In this document: piece after piece, positions 8,502-16,785 of the stretch | Layout of the letters: the number at the start of each line of letters is the position of its first letter | Position numbering within the stretch: the first letter of the stretch is position 1 | Assembly (NCBI GenBank): GCA_900318335.1 | Contig: ONKF01000028.1 | Coordinates: 1-58,843 of the forward strand | Reading direction: 5' to 3' | Origin: an uncultured Prevotellaceae bacterium | Lineage (GTDB): Bacteria > Bacteroidota > Bacteroidia > Bacteroidales > Muribaculaceae | DNA: 58,843 nucleotides | Program-made: the position numbers and the translations under genes | The notes under the pieces: generated by a model | Database searches by the model: none | The model's input: only the letters and a program-made list of their open reading frames with translations | What the model was told of the DNA's origin: nothing

Positions 8502-9467
8502 TTATTCATTCTTAACTTCCCAACCAAGGGCGCTGGCACCCAGCACAGCAGCATCGCTCTCCTTGAGCTCGCTGATCAAGATTTTCACCTTGCCCTTGTA
8601 GATGCCGAGCACGTTGCGTTCAAACGCCTCCTTCACCGGGTTCATGATCAGGTCACCACTCTTGGTCAAGCCGCCGAACAGCACAAATGCCTCAGGGCTC
8701 GAGAAGTTGGTGAAGTCTGCCAGAGCCTCGCCCAGGATGTTACCCGTGTAGTTGAAGATCTCCTTGGCCAGCTTGTCACCGGCAACAGCGCAGTCATAAA
8801 CATCCTTGCTCGTGATAGCCTCGATGTCATACTCACGCAGCTTCGAGGGCTCTTCGCGCAGCTCCAGGAACTCCCTTGCCGTGCGTGCCACACCCGTAGC
8901 TGAGCAGTAGGCCTCAAGGCAGCCCGTGCGGCCACAACCGCACACGCGGCCGTTGGTGCGCTTCACGATCACGTGACCCAGCTCACCGGCAAATCCGTCG
9001 TGGCCATATACCATCTGGCCGTTAACCACGATACCGCTGCCCACACCAGTGCCCAGCGTGATCATGATGAAATCCTTCATACCGCGGGCAACGCCATAGG
9101 TCATCTCACCGATAGCGGCAGCGTTAGCGTCGTTGGTGATCACACAGGGGATGCCAAATTTCTTTGTCACCATCTCAGCCAGGGGGATGGGAGTGGGCCA
9201 GGGCAGGTTAGGAGCCTGGTCAATCAAGCCGGTGTAGTAGTTGCCGTTAGGGGCACCGATGCCGATACCGTTGATCTTGCCCTCGACTTCATTGTCTTTA
9301 ATCAAGCGTGACAGCTCGGTGTGCAACTCGTCGATATAGTCATTGAAGTCACTGTGTTTAGCAGTTTTGATAGAGCTGCTTGCAATCACATTGCCGCGAG
9401 CGTCCACGATGCCAAAGACGGTATTCGTTCCGCCCATGTCGATTCCGATAACATAAGGTTTTGCCAT
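8502..9467 (-). CDS. ROK-family sugar kinase (glucokinase-like)
   Basis: A 321-aa cytoplasmic kinase of the ROK family. Visible features are the N-terminal phosphate loop GIDMGGTNTVFGI, the TLGTGVGSGIVVNG motif, and the zinc-binding signature with GELGHVIVK and the cluster CGCGRTGCLEAYCS. The ROK substrate-binding EXGH is therefore present as ELGH. Such enzymes phosphorylate glucose or N-acetylated hexoses; the sequence is most like Bacteroidetes glucokinases, but the substrate is not provable here. It is transcribed from a promoter at about 9524 and is followed immediately by the small lipoprotein gene. Confidence 0.9.
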   Translation of the reverse strand: MAKPYVIGIDMGGTNTVFGIVDARGNVIASSSIKTAKHSDFNDYIDELHTELSRLIKDNEVEGKINGIGIGAPNGNYYTGLIDQAPNLPWPTPIPLAEMVTKKFGIPCVITNDANAAAIGEMTYGVARGMKDFIMITLGTGVGSGIVVNGQMVYGHDGFAGELGHVIVKRTNGRVCGCGRTGCLEAYCSATGVARTAREFLELREEPSKLREYDIEAITSKDVYDCAVAGDKLAKEIFNYTGNILGEALADFTNFSSPEAFVLFGGLTKSGDLIMNPVKEAFERNVLGIYKGKVKILISELKESDAAVLGASALGWEVKNE

Positions 9468-9523
9468 GATTTTTGGTTCTTTTTATAAGTTGATAATAAG
9501 ATTGTTGTTACATACTTGAATCA

Positions 9524-9531
9524 CAAAGGTA
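9524..9531 (-). promoter_or_regulatory. Promoter -7 box of the ROK kinase gene
   Basis: Read on the minus strand the octamer is TACCTTTG, a perfect TAnnTTTG box, about 57 bases upstream of the kinase start. A TTGC element lies 18 bases further upstream. Confidence 0.65.
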
Positions 9532-9598
9532 ACATTTTTTGCCTTGATGGCAATATGTTACCTGTAATTTTTTATTTACAATAGCCCTTAACTATGGC

Positions 9599-11980
9599 TT
9601 AGAAGCTGGCCGAGAGGCGGACGTTGAGCTGGCGGCGGGTCAGGTAGTTGGGGACGGCATATTGGATGTCGTTGACGTCGGTGACCCAGTAGTAGCTGCT
9701 CACGTTGGAGATGTCCATGAGGTTGAACACGTCCAGACCCAGCCAGATTTCCTTGAAGTGGCTGAACAGGCCGCTCACGGGGCGGTGCTCCTTGCCGATG
9801 AGCTCGTAGCTCAGGCCGATGTCCACGCGCTTGTAGGAAGGCTGGCGGACGTAGGAGTCAGCACGGGTGAGGTGGGGCGCCGTCGTGGGCAGACCGTCGC
9901 TCAGGATACCCTTGAGACTGAATTTCAAGCGCGGGATGTTGGGGAAGTAATCGGTGAAGAACAGGGCAATGCTGTACCGCTGGTCGGTGGGGCGGGGCAC
10001 CTTCACGCCGTTCAGGTCCTCTTGGGTCTTCATCAGCGAGAAACTGATCCACGAGTCAGTGCCCTCGACGAATTGACCGAAGAGCTTCATGTCCAGACCG
10101 GCAATGTAACCCTTAGAGGAATTCACACCGCTATAGACGAGTTTGAGGTTATCGATCTCGTAGGGGATGAGGTTGCTCAGGTTCTTGTAATAGGCCTCGG
10201 CCGTGAACTTGAACGGGCGGTCCAGGGCACGGAAGGTGTAGTCACTGCCCAGGATGACCTGGATGCTGCGTTGTGACTTGATATCCTTGTTGAGCAGGAT
10301 GTTGCGGTTGTTGAGCGAGTCCATGACCTGTTGACGGTATTCCTTATAGAATGGCGCCTGGTAATAGACACCGCCCGCGAGTCGCAGCGACAGGTTGCCG
10401 TTGCGCTCGGGCACGAAGCCCAGGCTCACGCGGGGCGAAACGAGGGTCTCTTTGTTGAAGTTCCAGTGTGACAGCCTGATGCCCGCGTTCAGCGACCAGT
10501 AGCCAGCACCGGTGGTGAAACGCCACGTGTCCATGAGCCATCCGGCAATGCGGGTCGTGTTCAAGTCGTTGCTCGACGTCTCGGTGAAGATGACATTCAC
10601 CTGGTCAGGGATATGGGGCAGGGAGTAGCCTGCACTGTCGCGCCATTGCCACTGGCGGGAACGGTCATAGATGTCCTCCTTGCGCATCGAGATGCCATAG
10701 GAGATGCTGTTGTTGTTGATGCCGACGTTGCCGCGCAGGGTCAGGTCCATCACATTCATCTTCAGGCGGGTGCGCTCGTGCTCATGGTACTTGCCCACGC
10801 CCAGCTCCTGGCCGGCCTGGTCGAGCCAGTACTCACCATGGATGTCATAGGACACCAGCTCGTCGGTGCGGTAACCCGAAGCCTGCAAGGTGAGGTCGGT
10901 GCCCTTGTTATTGAAGGCATAGGTCACAGCTCCGGCTCCGAAGTAGGTCTGGAACTTATCCTTCTCATAGCCGTCAAAATAGACGGTGAACGATTTCACG
11001 TCCTCGCTCGTACCGAAGCTGGTCTCGCGGTTGACAGGCGTGAAGCGGTAGTCGTTAATGCTCACGTTGCCCAGCAGGGCGATACGCAACTTGTCGGTGG
11101 GCTTGAACACGAGACTCGTCTGGTAGTCGAAGTATTGCGGGTCATATTCACCCTTGCTCTCCAGCGAACCCATCAACGAGGAGTTGCGCTTGTAGCGAAC
11201 GCCATGCATCTGGGAGTAATGCTTTGTGCTGTGGCCCAGCATCAGACTACCGCCTTGCAGACTGGCTGCCAGGGCACCCTCAAAGGCCTCGGGCTCGCGG
11301 TAGGTGATGTCGAGCACCGACGACATGCGGTCACCGTAGGCTGCACTGAAACCACCCGTCGAGAATTCCACCTTGCGCACCATGTCGGGGTTGATGATAC
11401 TCATACCCTCCTGCTGGCCCGAGCTGATGAGCTGCGGGCGATAGACCTCGATGCCGTTGATATAGACGCTGTTCTCGTCATAGGAGCCACCGCGAACCAT
11501 ATACTGGGAACTCAGCTCGTTCTTGGAGCTCACACCAGCCATCGTCGTCAACACGGCCTCTACACTGCCGCCCGAGGCGTCGGGCGTGCGTTTCAGCATC
11601 TCGACGTCGATGCCCTGCATCGTTGTGGTCTGCTTTTTATATTCGGTGATTTCCACCTCGCCCAGCTCGAGCGTCTTCTCATACAGCTTGGGATTGATGG
11701 TCACTGTGCCCTCGGGCTTGATGAGCTGGCGCGTCACTGTCGAGTAGCCCAGGCAGGAGAACTCCACCACCACCGTGTCGGCTTTGGGGACAGTCATCTC
11801 ATACATGCCCTTGGTGTCGGTGTTGGTTCCCACTGCGGTGCCCAACAGGCGCACCGTGGCAAACTCGATGGGTTCTCCCGCCTCATCGACGACCTTACCG
11901 GTGATCTTGACTTGGGAGAACGCCATTGTGGCGCACAGCAAGCACACCACTAATGATATTATTCGGGAATGGAATTTCAT
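9599..11980 (-). CDS. TonB-dependent outer-membrane receptor with CarboxypepD-like N-terminus
   Basis: A 793-aa outer-membrane protein. The signal peptide (MKFHSRIISLVVCLLCATMAFSQ) is followed by a CarboxypepD_reg-like domain (KITGKVVDEAGEPIEFATVR, about residues 24-105). A plug domain follows (VEAVLTTMAGVSSKNELSSQYMVRGGSYDEN) and then a beta-barrel that ends in a terminal phenylalanine (RLSASF). No SusD partner lies next to it, so it is not an obvious polysaccharide-utilisation pair and the ligand is unknown. It starts 70 bases after the DUF4292 gene with no terminator between, so it may be the last gene of the dut operon. ATG at 11980 is chosen over a TTG two codons upstream. Confidence 0.9.
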   Translation of the reverse strand: MKFHSRIISLVVCLLCATMAFSQVKITGKVVDEAGEPIEFATVRLLGTAVGTNTDTKGMYEMTVPKADTVVVEFSCLGYSTVTRQLIKPEGTVTINPKLYEKTLELGEVEITEYKKQTTTMQGIDVEMLKRTPDASGGSVEAVLTTMAGVSSKNELSSQYMVRGGSYDENSVYINGIEVYRPQLISSGQQEGMSIINPDMVRKVEFSTGGFSAAYGDRMSSVLDITYREPEAFEGALAASLQGGSLMLGHSTKHYSQMHGVRYKRNSSLMGSLESKGEYDPQYFDYQTSLVFKPTDKLRIALLGNVSINDYRFTPVNRETSFGTSEDVKSFTVYFDGYEKDKFQTYFGAGAVTYAFNNKGTDLTLQASGYRTDELVSYDIHGEYWLDQAGQELGVGKYHEHERTRLKMNVMDLTLRGNVGINNNSISYGISMRKEDIYDRSRQWQWRDSAGYSLPHIPDQVNVIFTETSSNDLNTTRIAGWLMDTWRFTTGAGYWSLNAGIRLSHWNFNKETLVSPRVSLGFVPERNGNLSLRLAGGVYYQAPFYKEYRQQVMDSLNNRNILLNKDIKSQRSIQVILGSDYTFRALDRPFKFTAEAYYKNLSNLIPYEIDNLKLVYSGVNSSKGYIAGLDMKLFGQFVEGTDSWISFSLMKTQEDLNGVKVPRPTDQRYSIALFFTDYFPNIPRLKFSLKGILSDGLPTTAPHLTRADSYVRQPSYKRVDIGLSYELIGKEHRPVSGLFSHFKEIWLGLDVFNLMDISNVSSYYWVTDVNDIQYAVPNYLTRRQLNVRLSASF

Positions 11981-12050
11981 TGACAATTATTGTTATGCTT
12001 TAATAACATAACGCAGAATACACCTTTTAATTATAAAAAACGGGCTTTTT

Positions 12051-12893
12051 CTAATTGGCAAACATCGAGAACAGGTCGCGTGCGCTCATGCGGGTGTAGC
12101 CTTTGGGAAGGCTGCGGTCTATCTTGATGTCGCCGTTCCAGTCGATGTCCTTATAGGTGAGCGAGAATGTCAATTTCTTTTTCTCGATGGTGGCATTGGC
12201 ATTGATGCTGTGGGCGATATTGCCTGCCTTGGTGGCTTTGACATCACTGTATTTCACCTTATAGGCCGCCGTGGAGCTGCCTTCGGGGGCAATGTCGAGC
12301 GAGGTGATGCGGTTGGACTTGTCAAAGATAAATGAATAGACGTAACCCATGTATTTAGCGCTCGGAGTAAGCATCATGCTATTCGGCTCGGTGCTATAGG
12401 TCATTTCCGACTTGTTGGCCTGGCTCAGGGTGCCCTTGCCGATGATGCAGGGCCGGCCCAGGAAGATGTCTTGTACATCGCTCACGGTCACGGGGATACC
12501 TGATGTGAGGATGGAGACTTTCTCGGCAATGTAGCGCTTGTGCACCTTATCGATGGCGTAGAGGCTGTCGGCAGTGATGATCAGTTTGCCCACCTCGATG
12601 CCCAGCATGGGGCGCAGCGAGATATAGATGGCCTGGTCGCGCACCATGCGCACCTGGATGGCCGACGAGAAACTGCTGCCGGCGCTCAACTTGATGTTGC
12701 CGCCCGTCTGCATCGTCTGCCATCCGCCTAATGTGGTGATGACCGCGTCGATGGGGTTGACGTCAACGGTGGGTTGTGTTGTCTGCCCGCTGGGGGTTCC
12801 AGGCTGTGTGGGCAATGTGGTCGCCTTCTTTGTAGTGCCACAGGCTGTCATCAGCGCAGCCAGCGCAATGAGAATCAAGAGTTTATTTTTCAT
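12051..12893 (-). CDS. DUF4292 lipoprotein
   Basis: A 280-aa lipoprotein (signal ending MTACG, Cys18) with a threonine/proline-rich linker and then a DUF4292-type domain. The family is typical of Bacteroidetes and is thought to have a LolA/LolB-like fold, suggesting a role in lipoprotein or lipid handling at the outer membrane; that role is inference. The start overlaps the end of the TPR gene by 11 bases, so the two are translationally coupled. In Bacteroides a peptidase M23 gene often follows this pair; here a TonB receptor follows instead. Confidence 0.8.
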   Translation of the reverse strand: MKNKLLILIALAALMTACGTTKKATTLPTQPGTPSGQTTQPTVDVNPIDAVITTLGGWQTMQTGGNIKLSAGSSFSSAIQVRMVRDQAIYISLRPMLGIEVGKLIITADSLYAIDKVHKRYIAEKVSILTSGIPVTVSDVQDIFLGRPCIIGKGTLSQANKSEMTYSTEPNSMMLTPSAKYMGYVYSFIFDKSNRITSLDIAPEGSSTAAYKVKYSDVKATKAGNIAHSINANATIEKKKLTFSLTYKDIDWNGDIKIDRSLPKGYTRMSARDLFSMFAN

Positions 12894-14616
12894 AATAGGT
12901 TTTGTTTTTTACTTTGCGTTGCAGCAGTTCGTTGTCGGGTTCTTGCTCGAGGGCCTTGGTCCACTGTTCGACGGCTGCTTCTTTCTCGTCGTTGAACCAC
13001 AAGATGTCGCCATAGTGTTCCAGCAAGTGGTTGTCCTCGTCCTTCTCGACGGCGCTCTTGATATAGAGCAGGGCCTTGGTATAGTCCTTCTTGGCAAAAT
13101 ATACCCAGGCATAGGTGTCGATGAAGTTGGCGTTCTCGGGGTCATCCTTGACGGCAAGGGCCGCCATGCGCTCGGCGCGGTCAAGGTCTTGGCTACGCTG
13201 GGCGAGATAGTAGGCATAGTTATTGAGTGCGCCCGAATTCACGGGGTCGAGTTCCAATGCATGCTCATAGCACTCGATGGTCTTGGCAGAATCGCCAAGT
13301 TCACTGTAGGCGTCTCCCATGCCGGTATATATATCCGCACGTTGTTCCAGGTCAGTCGAGTCGGTCAACTCCAGGACTTTCATATAGGTGGAGATGGCCT
13401 TGTCATAGGATTCCATCTGGTGGTAACACCCGGCAACATAGCGGTACAAGTCCAGATTGTCGGAATTGTACTCCAGCGCCTTTTCCGACGCCTTGATGGC
13501 ATCGGCATAGTTGTCGTCCATCATATTGAGGATGACCATGTTGCGCCACCCCTCGGCATCGGTGGGATTGACGTCCAGGCTATAGCCTAATTGCTCGATA
13601 GCCCCCTTGTAGTCCTTCTTGGTATAGAAGTACTCGCTGTAAAGCTGATGGATTTTGGCCTCGTGTGGGTGTTGCTGGATAAGGACCGTGAACAGATTGT
13701 TGATTCGCTGTGTCGTGTCCTCCTTGGCCAGCTGCTCGCGGATGTACCCTAACAGCACGCCCAACTTGGTGTCCACATCAAGCTGTTCGGCAGTGAGGGC
13801 ATTATAGATCTGCTGCTCGTAGGCGGCGCTGTCGCCAGCCTGGTTATAGTACTCGGCGCGGGCCAGATACACAAAACCGTTGCCTGGGGCATATTCCTGG
13901 GCGCGGTCCAGGTAGTACAGTGCACTGTCCGTCATGCCGTAGTGCTGGAACAGGCTGCTCATGGCAATGTTGTAGGTGTCGTTCTTGGGCGCGGTATTGA
14001 GCAGGCCGCGCATTTCCCTCAGTGCACCCGTGCTGTCGTTCATCGCCATGTAGTTGTCGATTTTGCTCGAGGTAATCTGGATGGCGTCACCAAAGATGGC
14101 TGTGATGCTGTCATAGGTTGCGTTGCTCTGGGCATAGTCACCCGAGCGGGAATAGGCCTCGGCAAGGCGCACCTGAAATTCCAGGCGGTTGGGGTTGTAC
14201 TCGTTGAGCAATTTGAGGGCACGCAGGGCCTCTTCGGGGTGACCCAGTTGCATATTGGCGTCGCTATAGAACGTCGTTTCGTACAGGTCCTCGGGTTGGG
14301 CCTCAAAGTGCTCTTTCATCAGTGCCAGGCCCTCCTCGCAACGCTCCTTGGTGGTGTTGTTCATCTTAATCAGGCACATGCCCATGTAAAAAGAGATGGC
14401 CGTGTTGTTCGGGTCAATCTGGTGGGCATGGGCAAGCAGATCATAGAAGGCGTCATAGTCGTTGTTTAACTTCTGCTTCTGCGCCTCCATGAAGATGTAC
14501 TCCGCCTTGCGCTGGTCAGCGAGGCTGACGGCTGGTTTGCCGGCAGGCTCATTCTTGCCAGCCATTGCGGTCAGTGCCAGCAGGATGATGGTTATTATCG
14601 CTAAATGTCGTCTCAT
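12883..14616 (-). CDS. Tetratricopeptide-repeat protein (secreted/periplasmic)
   Basis: A 577-aa protein with an N-terminal signal (MRRHLAIITIILLALTAMAG) followed by about a dozen TPR units. Clear examples are the repeat beginning ADIYTGMGDAYSELGDSAKT and the one with GALNNYAYYLAQRSQDLDRA. It is probably an envelope scaffold protein. It is located between dut and the DUF4292 gene, the common Bacteroidales order. The ATG at 14616 is preferred over an upstream TTG. Confidence 0.85.
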   Translation of the reverse strand: MRRHLAIITIILLALTAMAGKNEPAGKPAVSLADQRKAEYIFMEAQKQKLNNDYDAFYDLLAHAHQIDPNNTAISFYMGMCLIKMNNTTKERCEEGLALMKEHFEAQPEDLYETTFYSDANMQLGHPEEALRALKLLNEYNPNRLEFQVRLAEAYSRSGDYAQSNATYDSITAIFGDAIQITSSKIDNYMAMNDSTGALREMRGLLNTAPKNDTYNIAMSSLFQHYGMTDSALYYLDRAQEYAPGNGFVYLARAEYYNQAGDSAAYEQQIYNALTAEQLDVDTKLGVLLGYIREQLAKEDTTQRINNLFTVLIQQHPHEAKIHQLYSEYFYTKKDYKGAIEQLGYSLDVNPTDAEGWRNMVILNMMDDNYADAIKASEKALEYNSDNLDLYRYVAGCYHQMESYDKAISTYMKVLELTDSTDLEQRADIYTGMGDAYSELGDSAKTIECYEHALELDPVNSGALNNYAYYLAQRSQDLDRAERMAALAVKDDPENANFIDTYAWVYFAKKDYTKALLYIKSAVEKDEDNHLLEHYGDILWFNDEKEAAVEQWTKALEQEPDNELLQRKVKNKTYYEK

Positions 14617-14669
14617 CAAATTAATGATAACTATTCACTGTTAACTATTCTCTATTAACTATTAACTGC

Positions 14670-15113
14670 CTACCTCGTTCCCGTGTGCCCGAAGCCGCCT
14701 GCTCCGCGCTCTGTCTCGTCGAGGTTATCAACGATGGTCCATTCCACGGTGCTATGCCGTGCAACCACCATCTGGCAGATGCGTTCGCCATTCTCGATGG
14801 TCTGCGGCTCGTTGCTCAGGTTCACCAGGATGACACCGATTTCGCCACGGTAATCAGCATCAATCGTGCCAGGGGTGTTCAGCACAGTCAAGCCGCGCTT
14901 CAACGCCAATCCGCTACGAGGTCTGATTTGGCACTCATAGCCCTCGGGCAGGGCAATATAGATACCCGTGTGCACCAGTGCGCGCTGCAGTGGCTGCAGC
15001 GTCAGGGGTTCCTCCAGCCAGGCACGCAGATCCATCCCTGCGCTCATCGCTGTCCCGTACTGCGGCACCTCATGCGGCCCACGGTTCACAATCTTCACCT
15101 CAATCTTCTCCAT
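14670..15113 (-). CDS. dut: Deoxyuridine triphosphatase (dUTPase)
   Basis: The enzyme hydrolyses dUTP to dUMP, limiting uracil in DNA and feeding thymidylate synthesis. At 147 aa all five trimeric-dUTPase motifs are present: SAGMDLRA (24-31), PRSGLA (65-70), [14 protein letters not shown] (79-92), NGERICQMV, and the C-terminal glycine-rich [10 protein letters not shown]. It heads the operon with the TPR and DUF4292 genes and is divergent from the dGTPase gene, so two nucleotide-pool enzymes share one intergenic region. Confidence 0.97.
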   Translation of the reverse strand: MEKIEVKIVNRGPHEVPQYGTAMSAGMDLRAWLEEPLTLQPLQRALVHTGIYIALPEGYECQIRPRSGLALKRGLTVLNTPGTIDADYRGEIGVILVNLSNEPQTIENGERICQMVVARHSTVEWTIVDNLDETERGAGGFGHTGTR

Positions 15114-15422
15114 GATTCAAGCATTTTAAAAGGCAAAATTACATTAAAAAAGAATATCAATGCCATCTTGCACGGTTTTTTCTTTCACACAGCAATGCTC
15201 CCGAAACCATTTTTTACCCTTATGATAATGCTAACGCCTATTTTTATGTCTATATTTGCTATTAATAAGATATTTTTATTACGATTATCAAATAATGATT
15301 ATCATAAAATAATAACTAATAGAAATCAAAAAACCGAAGTCTTATTATGGTGGTTCAAAGCCTGTTTGTGATAAATTTTGCACTTTTGCCGAGAAAAGCG
15401 TAATTTTGTAAAAAATTTTATC
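15114..15422. other. AT-rich divergent intergenic region, dut / dGTPase
   Basis: These 309 bases contain no credible gene. The right end carries the dGTPase promoter (15377-15408). The left and middle are poly-A/T-rich, and I see no structured RNA or repeat in them. Confidence 0.6.
15377..15408 (+). promoter_or_regulatory. Promoter of the dGTPase gene
   Basis: The -33 element TTTG (15377-15380) and -7 box TAATTTTG (15401-15408) are separated by exactly 20 bases, a near-ideal Bacteroidetes promoter. The leader to the ATG at 15423 would be very short, under 10 bases, so translation may start at 15423, 15426 or 15441. Confidence 0.7.
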
Positions 15423-16766
15423 ATGATGGCTATTCAACGCATGAATTGGGACCGATTGATTTCGGACAAACGTTTGGGGCTGGAACATTACCACGACAAC
15501 AAGGGTGGAGGAGTCAGGAGCGACTTTGAACGCGACTACGACCGCCTGGTGTTCTCGTCGCCTTTCCGCCGCCTGCAGAATAAGACGCAGGTCTTCCCCC
15601 TGCCCGACAGCATATTTGTGCACAACCGCTTGACGCACAGTCTGGAAGTTTCCAGTGTGGGCAAGTCGATGGCGCGCGAGATTGTCATACGGCTCATGCC
15701 GCGCTACCAGTATGAGCCATGGGCCGACAAACTGCGTGACATCAGCGAAATTGTCGCTGCTGCCTGCTTGGCCCATGACTTGGGCAATCCGCCGTTCGGC
15801 CACTCGGGCGAAAAAACCATCGGAGCCTACTTCAGCGAGGGTCGCGGGCTGGAATTCAAGGACCAGTTCAGCGAGGAGCAATGGAATGACCTCATCCACT
15901 TCGAGGGCAACGCCAACTCGTTCCGCACGCTGGTCCACCAGTTCAAGGGACGTCGCCCCGGCGGCTTTGCCATGACCTATTCGACGCTTGCTTCAATTGT
16001 GAAATACCCTTATTCGTCGATGTATGCCGGCGAGAAGGGCAAGTTTGGTTTTTTCACGACCGAGAAGGAAATTTATAAGCGCATCGCCGATGAGTTGGGC
16101 CTCATCATGGTTAATGAGGACTGTTATTGCCGCCATCCGCTCGTCTATATCGTCGAGGCGGCCGATGACATCTGCTATCAGATCATGGACATCGAGGACG
16201 GCCACAAACTCAGGATCATCGGTACCGAGGAAACCATCGACCTGTTGCTTGGATTTTTTACGCAAGAGCGTCAAGCCCACCTGTGCGAACACATGGAACG
16301 AGTTGCCGACCCCAACGAGAAGATTGCCTACCTGCGTTCCTGCATCGTCGGCCTGCTCGTGGAGCAGTGCGCCGCCGCCTTTGCCCAGCATGAGGACGAG
16401 ATAATGGAAGGCCGATTCGAGGGGAGCCTCATCGAATGCATCGACCCGTTGCCCTCGGCAGCCTATCAGGCTTGCAGCGAGTTGGCCCATGAACGCCTAT
16501 ACCGTGCCAGCTATGTCGTCGATGTGGATTTGGCCGGTAACCGCATCATCAACCTGCTGCTCGAGAAACTCATCGAGGCCGTAATGCACCCCGAGCGCAA
16601 CTACTCCCAGTTGCTCATGAACAAGTTCCCGCAGCAGTATGACGTGCATGCTCCGACCCGCTTTGAGCAGGTGCAGGCGGTACTCGACCACATCAGCGCG
16701 ATGACCGATGTGTACGCGCTCAACCTCTACCGCCAGCTCGACGGCATCTCCATCCCTACAGTATAA
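15423..16766 (+). CDS. dgt: Deoxyguanosinetriphosphate triphosphohydrolase-like protein (HD family)
   Basis: The HD-domain hydrolase removes triphosphate from dNTPs, chiefly dGTP, controlling the nucleotide pool. The predicted 447 aa match the Bacteroidetes family. Motifs are SSPFRRLQNKTQVFPLP, the first metal histidine in NRLTHSLEVSS, the HD pair in AHDLGNPPFGHSGEK, and the C-terminal EAADDICYQIMDIEDG block. The reading frame is open upstream to 15378, but the promoter position and family length favour 15423 or 15441. It is divergent from dut. Confidence 0.92.
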   Translation: MMAIQRMNWDRLISDKRLGLEHYHDNKGGGVRSDFERDYDRLVFSSPFRRLQNKTQVFPLPDSIFVHNRLTHSLEVSSVGKSMAREIVIRLMPRYQYEPWADKLRDISEIVAAACLAHDLGNPPFGHSGEKTIGAYFSEGRGLEFKDQFSEEQWNDLIHFEGNANSFRTLVHQFKGRRPGGFAMTYSTLASIVKYPYSSMYAGEKGKFGFFTTEKEIYKRIADELGLIMVNEDCYCRHPLVYIVEAADDICYQIMDIEDGHKLRIIGTEETIDLLLGFFTQERQAHLCEHMERVADPNEKIAYLRSCIVGLLVEQCAAAFAQHEDEIMEGRFEGSLIECIDPLPSAAYQACSELAHERLYRASYVVDVDLAGNRIINLLLEKLIEAVMHPERNYSQLLMNKFPQQYDVHAPTRFEQVQAVLDHISAMTDVYALNLYRQLDGISIPTV

Positions 16767-16785
16767 AGCTAAGGACTACGAAGGC

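Noticed and set aside
10613-11953. Long plus-strand open frame inside the TonB receptor gene
   Set aside because: It is antisense to a well-supported gene and has no recognisable domain or ribosome-binding site; its openness follows from codon bias.
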